From CAZJAD01 sp964543855 (lineage in GTDB: Bacteria; Electryoneota; RPQS01; DYHQ01), in assembly GCA_964543855.1 (NCBI GenBank), contig CAZJAD010000008.1:1-53043 (forward strand): 53,043 bases of DNA, in the 5' to 3' direction. This document shows positions 8,737-17,054 of the stretch, one piece after another. Each line of letters opens with the position of its first letter. The first letter of the stretch is position 1. The notes beneath the pieces are model-generated. The model had not been told where the DNA came from. It was given only the letters and a program-made list of their open reading frames with translations, and made no database searches. A program made the translations under genes and the position numbers.

Positions 8737-9525
8737 ATGATTGGCTTGGCTGCCGTTGTCGCGGCCGCCCAAGCCGCATTTGAAAAAGACTGGTCCGGTC
8801 CGCGCGCGGGCGGGCTGGGTGGGGCAGGGGTTGCTCTTTCTGGTGATGCCTGGTGCGCCGCCCGCAATCCGGCTCTGCTGACCGATGGGGCTCCTCTCGT
8901 GGGGTTGGCCTGGCAGCGGCTCTTTGACGTGCCCGAATTGTCCCGGCTTCATTTGGCTGGAAGAATGGCGCTGGGAGACTTCATGGCCGCTATGGAAGCC
9001 CAGCAGTTTGGCGGCGAATTGTACCAGGAAACAAGCCTCGCTGCGTCGCTGGCACGATCTTTCTCAACTTCTTTGTCTGTTGGGTGCCAGATCTCGATCA
9101 ACCGGGTCTCTTTGGCGAACCACGGCGACGACTCGGCCTTGGGAGCGCTGCTCGGGATCCGATACCGGCCCATTCCCGAAGTATGCGCTGCGGCTTGCTG
9201 GCGCAATTTCCCCGAAGCCCGGTTCCGGCGCTGGGACGCCAGGATGCCGGAAGTCCTCCAATTCGGGGTGTCCCTCCAGTTGCCCCGAGGCAGCTTCGAA
9301 GTGGACGTGGTGGAAGAGTCGCGGTTCGCGACCGAGTACCGTGTCGGGGCCGAGGCACCGGTTCTGCCGTTGCTGACTCTGCGTGTCGGGTCGCGGTTTG
9401 AGCCGGTCCGTCCCTCCGTGGGCTTCACGGTGAGGCTCTCCCGCTGGCGCTTCCACTACGCAGGCGATTTGCACCCGGATCTGGGGCCCTCGCACGAGCT
9501 CGGGCTCGAGGTGGAATGGCCGTGA
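8737..9525 (+). CDS. PorV/PorQ-like outer-membrane beta-barrel protein
   Basis: About 262 residues from ATG 8737; an in-frame ATG at 8641 would add 32 polar residues before the signal peptide. The signal peptide is MIGLAAVVAAAQAAF. It is followed by GPRAGGLGGAGVALSGDAW and then ARNPALL, the hallmark start of the PorV/PorQ/UPF0164 barrel family: a Gly-rich segment, then D-x-W/x-NPA. The rest is repeated amphipathic strands (LAASLARSFSTSLSVGCQISI, FQFGVSLQLP-like) and ends LGLEVEWP. Family members form outer-membrane barrels; in Bacteroidota, PorV shuttles type IX substrates and PorQ acts in cargo anchoring. Which of these it resembles cannot be told here. Its stop overlaps the next gene by 10 bases, indicating translational coupling. 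Confidence 0.65.
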   Translation: MIGLAAVVAAAQAAFEKDWSGPRAGGLGGAGVALSGDAWCAARNPALLTDGAPLVGLAWQRLFDVPELSRLHLAGRMALGDFMAAMEAQQFGGELYQETSLAASLARSFSTSLSVGCQISINRVSLANHGDDSALGALLGIRYRPIPEVCAAACWRNFPEARFRRWDARMPEVLQFGVSLQLPRGSFEVDVVEESRFATEYRVGAEAPVLPLLTLRVGSRFEPVRPSVGFTVRLSRWRFHYAGDLHPDLGPSHELGLEVEWP

Positions 9526-11381
9526 CCCCAGCCGCGGTTCCTGTCTGTTTCATCTTGCTCTTTAGCTTCCTGGCCGCCTGGGCCTCACCTCTGGAGGACT
9601 ACCTCGAGGGAGACACTGAGGCCGCGGATCGGGCTGCGGCGGTTGAGGAGCTGCTGGCTGTTCCCGTCGACCTGAATCGCGCGAGCCACCGAGACCTCCT
9701 GTCCTTGCCGTGGCTTAGTCGGTGGGGGGCGGTGGCGATTCTCCAGGAGCGGAGTCGGCTGGGTGGCTTTCGCGACTTCTCGCAAGTCGAGGAAATACAA
9801 GCTCTTTCAAAAGAAGAGATAGCACTTCTGCGTGAGGTGGCATTCGTTGGTCCGGCGCAGACTCGCCCCTTCCAGGGATCGGCACGCGTGGGAGCGAGCG
9901 GCTCCCATGAAGCCGCCCAACCGCTACGGCCAACCGGACTTCAAGGGGAGTCACGGGCGCGGTTCAATTCGGCGTCGGGAGCCCGCGGATTCGTGCTGTC
10001 GCGACACCCACAGGACTCGCCCACGCTTTCCGATGTCGCCTCCGCGGGATTCGAGTTCCAGTGGTCGCAAAGCCGCCTGCTGCTGGGTGACTATCAGGCC
10101 GAGTTTGGCACGGGGCTCGTGCTGGCGTCATCATTTGGCCAGGCAGGCTGGTCGCGGGACGCCCTTCGTACAAGCCCGCCAGAGGCCCGCGGTCTACGCA
10201 GTTCGCCGACCGCCTCGCCCCTGGGTCGCCTCCGTGGAGGCGCGGCGGAGACCGAGTGGCAAAGCCTGCGACTGAGCGTTTTTCTCAGCTCGCTTGAGCT
10301 CCCTGCGGTGCTTGAAAACGGCCACCCGAGCAGCATCTATCGGGGAAGCTCTTCGGTCGGCAACCTGGCGGCAGCGCGCGAGGGGCAACTTCGCGAAGAG
10401 CTCTGCGGCGTTTCGCTCTCAGCGTCTCGAGGGCCGGTCGCTTTCGGACTGAATGGCTTGCAGGCTGCTTACAGGCCCGGCCTTTCCCCATCGGCGACAC
10501 CCGAGACACCGGCGCCGTTGGAAGGAAACCAGCTGCAGGTAGGGTCACTGTACTTCTCGGCGGCGCGCGAAGGCCTCGTTTTTCTGGCCGAAGTCGCGGG
10601 TTCACAGCCCGGAGGAGCCGCGTTTCAATCAGCCGCGAGTCTCGATGCCGGTCCGATTGGTCTGGCTTCGTTTGTGACCTACGCGGATGCCGATTTCCAC
10701 AGTCCGCGTTCCCGCGTGTGGGATGAATTCGATGCCCCGGCACAGAATGTCAGGACTGTTGGGACGCTTCTGCGAGCCGCCGTCAAGAACCACCTGCTGA
10801 CGCTGCGCGCCGCTTCGTCGGCGACCCCATTTCGCACGGCGACATCTTCGCTTGCGCGTGTCTCCACCGAAGTGGACGCACGCTACCGGACTTTCTGGCG
10901 CAACATCGTTCTGGAAGCCCGTGCCGAGCGCGGTCGGCGTGAGTCGGGTGGGGAGGACGAGCCGAACCGCCCCGTGACGATTACCGGCGGCCGTCTGGAT
11001 GTTGACATCAAGTCTGTGCTTGACCTGCGCCTGCGCACACAGGTTCGTCGAGCGGACAGTCCCGCTGAGGCACATGACGGCGTGGGCTCCATGAGCTTTG
11101 TGCAGGTTGGACAGACGAGGCGCGTTTGGTCGTGGCTCGCTCGGCTCACGCTCTTCCATGTCACAACCAATGACGCCGCCCTGACGGTCTATGAAAATAA
11201 TTTGCGCGGCAGTTATCCTCTCGTTCATCTCTACGGAGATGGCAGCCGGAAGATGGTCATGGTTGCGCGGCGCTGGGGACCTGTTCGGATTGGAGCGAAG
11301 GTGGCGCGCACAGACAAAACCGCGCATGAAGAACGCACCTGGGAGTGGCAGTTTGCTCTCCAGGGAGAAGTATACTGGTAG
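9516..11381 (+). CDS. Helix-hairpin-helix outer-membrane barrel protein
   Basis: The protein has 621 residues with a signal peptide (ends ~24, AAWA-SP). An acidic helix precedes a ComEA-like helix-hairpin-helix region (~50-105: VDLNRASHRDLLSLPWLSR, then GGFRDFSQVEEI). The remaining ~480 residues are strand-rich (LLLGDYQAEFGTGLVLASSFG, RLRTQVRRA), with a C-terminal aromatic FALQGEVYW, as in a large outer-membrane barrel. The HHH motif binds DNA non-specifically in ComEA, but in FCB genomes this HHH-plus-barrel architecture is common and functionally undefined. It overlaps the PorV-like gene by 10 bases, so the two are made together. DNA handling at the cell surface is possible but is inference. 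Confidence 0.65.
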   Translation: MAVTPAAVPVCFILLFSFLAAWASPLEDYLEGDTEAADRAAAVEELLAVPVDLNRASHRDLLSLPWLSRWGAVAILQERSRLGGFRDFSQVEEIQALSKEEIALLREVAFVGPAQTRPFQGSARVGASGSHEAAQPLRPTGLQGESRARFNSASGARGFVLSRHPQDSPTLSDVASAGFEFQWSQSRLLLGDYQAEFGTGLVLASSFGQAGWSRDALRTSPPEARGLRSSPTASPLGRLRGGAAETEWQSLRLSVFLSSLELPAVLENGHPSSIYRGSSSVGNLAAAREGQLREELCGVSLSASRGPVAFGLNGLQAAYRPGLSPSATPETPAPLEGNQLQVGSLYFSAAREGLVFLAEVAGSQPGGAAFQSAASLDAGPIGLASFVTYADADFHSPRSRVWDEFDAPAQNVRTVGTLLRAAVKNHLLTLRAASSATPFRTATSSLARVSTEVDARYRTFWRNIVLEARAERGRRESGGEDEPNRPVTITGGRLDVDIKSVLDLRLRTQVRRADSPAEAHDGVGSMSFVQVGQTRRVWSWLARLTLFHVTTNDAALTVYENNLRGSYPLVHLYGDGSRKMVMVARRWGPVRIGAKVARTDKTAHEERTWEWQFALQGEVYW

Positions 11382-11508
11382 GCATGATATTCATGGTGGC
11401 GTGAGCGGTGGTGCTTGTGGGTCTCAGAGTAACAGTGAGAACTGCAGCACCCCGCCCATGCCCTAAGTAAGATAGATTGGCATCGATTCCCTAAGACCTT
11501 GTGACCCT

Positions 11509-12375
11509 GTGACTGACCGTGTTGCGATAATCGTCCTGACCTACAATGGCCTATCGGACACCCGAGAGTGCCTCCAAAGCCTGCAGAAGCTCGATGGAGC
11601 GCGCCCAACGGTCTATGTCGTGGACAATGGTTCGACGGACGGCACGGCTGATGTCATTGCAGAGGAGTTTGCTGATTCGGTTATTCTCGTTCGCAACGAG
11701 ACCAATCTTCTCTATGCAGGGGGCAACAACGTCGGTATTCGGCGAGCGCTCGAAGATGGTCACAAGTGGATTCTGCTGTTGAACAACGACACGACTGTAG
11801 CGCACGATTTCCTCGAGCAACTCGCGGGCACAATCCAAAAGATTCCGGAAGCGATTCTTGCTCCAAAAATTTACTACGCATCCCATCCGGATATTCTCTG
11901 GTATGCCGGGGGCCGAGCCAACCTGCGACGGGCGCGCTTGGCACATCGCGGCATCCGCGAGAAGGACAGAGGTCAGTATGACCTCCCCGAGCCAACGGAT
12001 TGGGCGACAGGCTGTGCCCTTTTTGTGCCGCGCGCCGTGTTCGATAAAGTCGGTCTGTTGGACGAGAGCATGGGACTCTACAATGAAGATGTGGATTTCT
12101 GCCTGAGGGCGAAGGAATCCGGTTTCGCCATCCATTATGTACCGTCAGCCAGGGTCTGGCACAAAGTCTCGGCCGCCGTCGGCGGGAACTTCTCGCGTAC
12201 CAAACTTGTTCACAAGTGGCGTAGCCTGCGAATCCTCCTGCGCCGGCACCTGCCCAGCACCCGCACGCGCTTGCGCGCACTTCTCGACTTCTGCCTGACA
12301 GAACCTCCACGGGTCGCCGCAATTCTCCTTAAGAGTAAGCTGAAAAAACTATCAGGTCGCTCCGAACCACTCTGA
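11509..12375 (+). CDS. Family 2 glycosyltransferase (rhamnosyltransferase-like)
   Basis: The 288-residue protein starts at GTG 11509, with no clear ribosome binding site. The GT-A fold is plain: VAIIVLTYNGLSDTRECLQSL at the N-terminus, VVDNGSTDGT (nucleotide binding), LLNNDT (the DxD-equivalent metal site), ATGCALFVPR, and GLLDESMGLYNEDVDFCLRA (the ED catalytic-base region). This is the WbbL/RfbN-type subfamily of GT2, which transfers rhamnose or similar sugars to lipid-linked glycans on the cytoplasmic side of the membrane. There are no transmembrane segments. It precedes the cell-wall amidase and glutamate racemase genes on the same strand, so an envelope polysaccharide role is likely. The sugar donor cannot be read from the sequence. 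Confidence 0.85.
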   Translation: MTDRVAIIVLTYNGLSDTRECLQSLQKLDGARPTVYVVDNGSTDGTADVIAEEFADSVILVRNETNLLYAGGNNVGIRRALEDGHKWILLLNNDTTVAHDFLEQLAGTIQKIPEAILAPKIYYASHPDILWYAGGRANLRRARLAHRGIREKDRGQYDLPEPTDWATGCALFVPRAVFDKVGLLDESMGLYNEDVDFCLRAKESGFAIHYVPSARVWHKVSAAVGGNFSRTKLVHKWRSLRILLRRHLPSTRTRLRALLDFCLTEPPRVAAILLKSKLKKLSGRSEPL

Positions 12376-12402
12376 GTTGTCAGTGGTAAAAAGGCTTCGA
12401 TT

Positions 12403-13593
12403 ATGAAAATTGGCATCACCATCGCTGTTTGTCTGTTTATGGTTGCCGTGGTTCCCTTGCAGGCAAGCTCTCTGTTGCTGTTGGACGAGCAGGGCACGTC
12501 CCTGGGTCGCATTCCTCAGCTCGTGCGCGGCGAACAGCAGTTCATTCCTCTGACCGTTCTTGCCAGCAAGTCTGGTTGGTCGCTGCAAAACGAGGCGGGC
12601 ACAGAGGTTCTCACCGCGGGTGCCTTCGTTTTTCGCGCCCGTCGCGACAACCCGTTCTACTTCCTGAATGGTCAGTGCCGGCAGTTCGTCTTTGCTCCTC
12701 AAGAGTGGGACGGAGCTCTATGGGTTCCGCTCTCCGGTCTTCTGGAATCACTTCCACCGGAGTTGTTGCATCGGCATCCTCAGGACGGGTCGCTCCGCGT
12801 TCGGAAAGCGGCCGCGTCAACAGAGACGGAGTCACCTGAGCCGAGCGGATCCAAAGAGGAATCGGGACTTCCAACCGAACCGGCTTCTCCCTCTGCATGG
12901 ACGATGAGTACGGTCATCATCGATCCCGGTCACGGTGGCAAAGATCCGGGGGCTGTAAGTCCGGGGGGCACGCGGGAGAAGGATGTTGTCCTGGACATTT
13001 CGAGGCGTGTGGCGAAGATCTTGCTCGCCAAGGGAATGGTCGCGAAGCTCACCCGCTATGGCGATCATTTCATTCCTCTGGCCGAGCGCACGAAGTTCGC
13101 CAACACCAATCGCGGAGACCTGTTCGTATCGATTCACTGCAATTCGTCGAAAGTCCGTAGCGCGCGAGGCTGCGAGACTTACTTCCTGAGCCCGGCCCGC
13201 ACCGAGAGTGCTGTCGATGTGGCCCTGCGCGAGAATTCGGTCGTTCAACTCGAGGAAAACGCTCTTCAGTACAAGGAGCTGACGGAAGAGAACTACATCT
13301 TGCTGACGATGGCAACCAGTCAGTATCTGAAGGACAGTCGGGACTTCGCCGATCTCGCACTCCAGGAAGTCGTCCGACGCACACCGCTGCCACGGCGTTG
13401 GGTGGACCAGGCTGGATTCTATGTCCTGATTGGAGCGTCCATGCCGGCCATCGTGTTTGAAGTCGGTTTCCTTTCGAATCCAGACGACGAGAACTTCCTC
13501 GACTCCAAACAGGGTCGCCAGAAGATCGCCGAAGCCCTGGCTCGATCAATTCTAAAGTTGAAATCTCAGCTTGAGGCCGAGGCCCGCCAGTAA
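12403..13593 (+). CDS. N-acetylmuramoyl-L-alanine amidase (Amidase_3) with stalk domain
   Basis: The 396-residue exported cell-wall hydrolase has a signal peptide (1-22). Residues ~25-125 resemble the copper-amine-oxidase-N-like stalk domain (GRIPQLVRGEQQFIPLTVL..., LWVPLSGLLESL). A Ser/Pro/Glu-rich linker follows (~140-165). The Amidase_3 catalytic domain (~168-390) has zinc ligands in IIDPGHGGKDPG, the Glu of TREKDVVLDI and the His of SIHCN, plus the catalytic Glu in IVFEVGFLSNPDDE. It cleaves the amide between MurNAc and the stem peptide in the periplasm. The family is AmiA/B/C-like; lacking an AMIN domain, it should not be called AmiC. AAAAAGG precedes the ATG. It is followed 47 bases later by murI. 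Confidence 0.9.
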   Translation: MKIGITIAVCLFMVAVVPLQASSLLLLDEQGTSLGRIPQLVRGEQQFIPLTVLASKSGWSLQNEAGTEVLTAGAFVFRARRDNPFYFLNGQCRQFVFAPQEWDGALWVPLSGLLESLPPELLHRHPQDGSLRVRKAAASTETESPEPSGSKEESGLPTEPASPSAWTMSTVIIDPGHGGKDPGAVSPGGTREKDVVLDISRRVAKILLAKGMVAKLTRYGDHFIPLAERTKFANTNRGDLFVSIHCNSSKVRSARGCETYFLSPARTESAVDVALRENSVVQLEENALQYKELTEENYILLTMATSQYLKDSRDFADLALQEVVRRTPLPRRWVDQAGFYVLIGASMPAIVFEVGFLSNPDDENFLDSKQGRQKIAEALARSILKLKSQLEAEARQ

Positions 13594-13640
13594 GCTTGGC
13601 CGCCTGATCGCTCCTTACGTCTATTAGTTGATTTGCCTGC

Positions 13641-14450
13641 ATGTCTGATTCTCGTCCAATTGGCATTTTCGATTCCGGTATCGGCGGCTTGACGGTGGCT
13701 CGTGCTATCCGCGAGCGACTTCCCGCCGAAGACCTCATTTACTTCGGTGACACGGCCAGGCTGCCCTACGGCTCGAAAAGCGAGCAAACGGTTACTCGCT
13801 TTGCCCATCAGGTTGCCGAGTTTCTCCTGCGCCGCGATATCAAGGCGCTCGTAGTGGCCTGCAATACCGCCTCGGCTGTCGCCCTGCCGGATTTGGCGGC
13901 CACATTGAGAATCCCGGTCCTGGGCGTGATTGAGCCGGGAGTAGCCGGGGCGATCCGGGAGACAACAAGAGGGTGCATCGGCGTCATCGGAACGCTCGCG
14001 ACCATCGAGAGCAATGCCTATTCCCGTGCCTTGCATCGCCAGAACCCGGCGCTGGATGTCATTTCCGTAGCGTGTCCTCTCTTCGTCCCTCTGGCCGAAG
14101 AGGGTCTGCTGGACGGCCCAATTGCTGAAGCCGTCGCGCATCGCTATCTGGATACGCTTGCGTCAGCCCGCATCGACACGCTCGTCTTGGGCTGCACCCA
14201 CTACCCGTTTCTAACACCGGTGATCCAGAAGGTCGTTGGCGTGAATGTCACCCTGATTGGCTCGGGCACTGAGACGGCACAAGCTCTTGCATCCTTGCTC
14301 GAAGAGAAGCAGTTGGCCGCAGACGAATCGCGCGTCGGGCACCTGACCGTTCTTCTGACCGACCTGCCTCGCCGCTTTCATGAAATCGGAGCGCGGTTCT
14401 TGGGCGAGCCACTTGATGATGTGGGCTTGGTCTCGCTGGCCTATGAATGA
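13641..14450 (+). CDS. murI: Glutamate racemase
   Basis: The 269-residue protein (family norm ~265-285) interconverts L- and D-glutamate in the cytoplasm to supply peptidoglycan synthesis. Both catalytic cysteines are visible in their motifs, VACNTASA and LGCTHYPF. The conserved N-terminus IGIFDSGIGGLTV and the segment DTARLPYGSKS are also present. It lies between the amidase and rho genes on the same strand, consistent with an envelope-biogenesis cluster. No anomaly was seen. Confidence 0.95.
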   Translation: MSDSRPIGIFDSGIGGLTVARAIRERLPAEDLIYFGDTARLPYGSKSEQTVTRFAHQVAEFLLRRDIKALVVACNTASAVALPDLAATLRIPVLGVIEPGVAGAIRETTRGCIGVIGTLATIESNAYSRALHRQNPALDVISVACPLFVPLAEEGLLDGPIAEAVAHRYLDTLASARIDTLVLGCTHYPFLTPVIQKVVGVNVTLIGSGTETAQALASLLEEKQLAADESRVGHLTVLLTDLPRRFHEIGARFLGEPLDDVGLVSLAYE

Positions 14451-14588
14451 CTCTGCCCTCCCCATATCGGATGGGATTCCATGAAGAAGAAATCGGCCTT
14501 TTGAAGTTGGCTCTATTGACATAGTTTTTGCTACTGACTTTTGTGACCTTTCTGTGCACCCAACCCTTAGTTCCCAGAAGAGAAAGAC

Positions 14589-15842
14589 ATGGACATCGCT
14601 GAACTCCAATCCAAGAAGATGCCGGAGCTGACAGAATTTGCCCGGCAGCTTGAAATCAATGAAATTTCAGGCCTTCCCAAACATGAGCTGATCTTCAAGA
14701 TCCTGGCAAAACAGGCGACCAAAGAAGGCCTCCTCTTCGCCACGGGTGTCCTTGAGATCCTGTCCGACGGGTACGGTTTCCTTCGGTCTCCGAAGGCCAG
14801 CTACCTGCCCAGCCCCGATGATGTTTATGTCAGCCCGTCTCAGATCAAGCGATTTAATCTGCGCACGGGACACGTGGTGTCGGGTCAGGTGCGCCCCCCG
14901 AAAGAGGGTGAGCGCTTCTTCGCCTTGCTCCGGGTTGAGGCGGTGAATTTCTTGCAGCCGGAGCTCGTCAAAGAGACAATCCTGTTCGACAACCTGACCC
15001 CTCTTTTTCCCGACTCCCGCCTCCGGCTGGAAACGGACGCCCGCGAGCTTTCAATGCGCATCATGGATATTTTCACGCCGATAGGGAAGGGACAGCGCGG
15101 GCTGATTGTTTCGCCGCCACGAGCCGGAAAAACCGTGCTTCTGCAGAGGATTGCCAACGCCATCACGACGAATCATCCCGAGGTCAGCCTGATTGTGCTG
15201 CTCATCGATGAGCGCCCCGAGGAAGTGACCGATATGGATCGCTCGGTCAAAGGGGAGGTGGTGTCGTCGACATTTGATGAACGGGCGGACCGCCATGTTC
15301 AGGTAGCGATGATGGTGCTGGAGAAAGCGAAGCGGCTTGTGGAGTGTGGCAAAGACGTGGTGATTCTTCTCGATTCCATTACGCGCCTTGCCCGCGCGCA
15401 TAATGCCGTCGTTCCACACTCAGGCCGGATTCTTTCCGGCGGCGTCGATGCGAACGCGCTCTATGAGCCCAAACGATTCTTCGGCGCGGCCCGCAATATC
15501 GAAGAGGGGGGAAGTCTGACCATCATGGCGACGGCGCTCATTGAGACGGGCTCGCGAATGGATGAGGTCATCTTTGAGGAGTTCAAGGGAACGGGCAATA
15601 TGGAGCTGGTCTTGGATCGGCATCTCGCCGACTTGCGCGTCTTCCCGGCGATCGAAATTCAGAAGTCCGGCACCCGCAAAGAGGAGCTGCTGATAGACAA
15701 GAACACGCTCCCGCGTATTCACCTTCTGCGCAGCGTCCTTGACCACAGCAATAGCGTCGAGGCCATCAAATTTCTCCTCGAAAAAATGCGCCTGACCAAG
15801 AGCAATGCCGAGTTCTTCGAAATCATGAACAAGGTGACCTGA
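14589..15842 (+). CDS. rho: Transcription termination factor Rho
   Basis: The protein has 417 residues, the standard length for Rho without an N-terminal insertion. The order is Rho_N (ELQSKKMPELTEFARQL, 5-45), a cold-shock-like RNA-binding domain (ATGVLEILSDGYGFLRS...DDVYVSPSQIKRF, ~53-120), and the hexameric ATPase with Walker A SPPRAGKT (~178-185), LLIDERPEEVTDM and the Q/R-loop VVSSTFDERADRHV. The C-terminus ends in MNKVT. It acts as an ATP-driven RNA translocase that ends transcription. The 138-base upstream region is AT-richer than the surroundings and probably holds the promoter, but no match to the TATATT-type promoters found elsewhere is convincing there. Confidence 0.97.
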   Translation: MDIAELQSKKMPELTEFARQLEINEISGLPKHELIFKILAKQATKEGLLFATGVLEILSDGYGFLRSPKASYLPSPDDVYVSPSQIKRFNLRTGHVVSGQVRPPKEGERFFALLRVEAVNFLQPELVKETILFDNLTPLFPDSRLRLETDARELSMRIMDIFTPIGKGQRGLIVSPPRAGKTVLLQRIANAITTNHPEVSLIVLLIDERPEEVTDMDRSVKGEVVSSTFDERADRHVQVAMMVLEKAKRLVECGKDVVILLDSITRLARAHNAVVPHSGRILSGGVDANALYEPKRFFGAARNIEEGGSLTIMATALIETGSRMDEVIFEEFKGTGNMELVLDRHLADLRVFPAIEIQKSGTRKEELLIDKNTLPRIHLLRSVLDHSNSVEAIKFLLEKMRLTKSNAEFFEIMNKVT

Positions 15843-16013
15843 CAGACCGTTCATTGAGAGGCTCGGCGTGCGCTTACTGTCGTGCGAGCGAAGGAACCCC
15901 GGACTTGTTCGAAAACTGGCGGGAAGGCCAGCCGGTGAAGCTCACCCTAAGTATCATGAAAATAGACTCATAGTGATGTCAAGGAACGGAGTCGATAGGC
16001 ACGAGACGCCGCC

Positions 16014-16042
16014 TTGACGAAGTGGAGGAAAATTCGTATATT
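16014..16042 (+). promoter_or_regulatory. Promoter of rpmE
   Basis: TTGACG (16014-16019), 17-base spacer, TATATT (16037-16042), 30 bases before the rpmE ATG. One of the clearest promoters in the window. Confidence 0.6.
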
Positions 16043-16071
16043 AACAGCTCGAGAATTCTCCAGAGAACATA

Positions 16072-16287
16072 ATGAAACCAGACATCCATCCAGATTATCA
16101 TCTCGTTGAAGTCAAGTGCGCGTGCGGGCACACTTTCCAGACACGGTCGACGGTTGCGGGCGATGTCCTGAAAGTCGAAATCTGTTCGCAGTGTCATCCC
16201 TATTACACTGGCAAGCAGAAGCTGGTGGACACCGCCGGGCGGGTCGAAAAGTACCGTCGCAAGTACAGCCTTCACGAGGAAAAGTAG
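16072..16287 (+). CDS. rpmE: 50S ribosomal protein L31 (zinc-binding form)
   Basis: The 71-residue protein has the L31 sequence MKPDIHPDYHLVEVKCACGH and ends in the basic tail of the family. Cysteines at 16, 18, 38 and 41 (KCACG, ICSQC) make this the zinc-containing paralogue rather than the Cys-less YkgM type. HPYYTGKQKLVDTAGRVEKY is the family core. It is a component of the large subunit and of the inter-subunit bridge. A strong promoter lies immediately upstream. The next gene, DUF1385, follows 74 bases later, an arrangement often seen in bacteria, where prfA and prmC then follow. Confidence 0.97.
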   Translation: MKPDIHPDYHLVEVKCACGHTFQTRSTVAGDVLKVEICSQCHPYYTGKQKLVDTAGRVEKYRRKYSLHEEK

Positions 16288-16361
16288 CCCTGCCCAAAAC
16301 AGGGTCTCTTCAGGGCGATCCACTCCCGTGGACCGCCCTTGATTTATCTGTGCTCACCCCT

Positions 16362-16954
16362 ATGGCAGATAACGCTACAGAGCGCCGCAACGATTCGGAG
16401 AAGCCGAGAGCTCAGGACCGCGAGGCAATGTCCGCCGAGCTGGCCATGGGCGGGCAGGCGGTTATCGAGGGTGTGATGATGCGCAGTCCGCATCGAATCG
16501 CCACGGCCGTGCGCACGCCCTCGGGCAGCATCGCCATTCAGACCTGGCCGCATAAACCCTATGCGAAACGCAGCAGGCTTCTCGGACTGCCCATCGTGCG
16601 CGGCGCTGTCAGCATGGTCGAGGCACTCGTCGTTGGTATTCGGGCGCTCAATTGGTCCGCTGACCAGGCGATGCCGCCGAAAGAAAGGACGCAGGGCTGG
16701 AAAAAATCGGTGGCCACGGCCTCTTCGGTTGCGATTGCAGTCATCCTCGGGCTCGCCCTCTTCATGCTCGTGCCCTACGCTTTCGCTCGCGGAGTCGGGG
16801 GTGCGGGTTCGGGACAGCTTTCGTTCCATCTGCTCGCAGGGGCTCTTAGAATTGTGCTGCTGCTCGCTTACATGGCGCTCATCTCACTCTGGAAAGACAT
16901 GCGCCGCATCTTCCAGTATCACGGCTCTGAACACAAGTCCATCTACGCTTATGA
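16362..16954 (+). CDS. DUF1385 (YqhQ-like) membrane protein, 3' end lost in gap
   Basis: 198 residues are present before the N run. The DUF1385 signatures are complete at the N-terminus: MGGQAVIEGVMMRSP (~27-41) and LLGLPIVRGAVSMVEALVVGI. Two transmembrane helices follow (~110-130, ~150-170), then IFQYHGSEHKSIYAY, the conserved QYHG-x-EHK motif. Family members are ~300-330 residues, so about one third is missing. The function is unknown; the protein is predicted to be metal-dependent and in the inner membrane. The start is ATG 16362; a GTG at 16350 is in frame. In many genomes prfA and prmC follow this gene, but across the gap here lies an unrelated methyltransferase, so the join may not be adjacent in the genome. 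Confidence 0.85.
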
Positions 16955-17054
16955 NNNNNNNNNNNNNNNNNNNNNNNNNNNNNNNNNNNNNNNNNNNNNN
17001 NNNNNNNNNNNNNNNNNNNNNNNNNNNNNNNNNNNNNNNNNNNNNNNNNNNNNN
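16955..17054. other. Assembly gap (100 N)
   Basis: Placeholder run cutting the DUF1385 gene on the left and the methyltransferase gene on the right. The missing length is unknown. At least ~100 codons of DUF1385 and the start of the methyltransferase are absent. Confidence 0.95.

Noticed and set aside
15843..16013. Possible tRNA or small RNA after rho (a CTGGC/GCCAG hairpin and a GTTCGAA stretch).
   Set aside because: No cloverleaf can be assembled around GTTCGAA, and the hairpin has no T-run; nothing definable remains.
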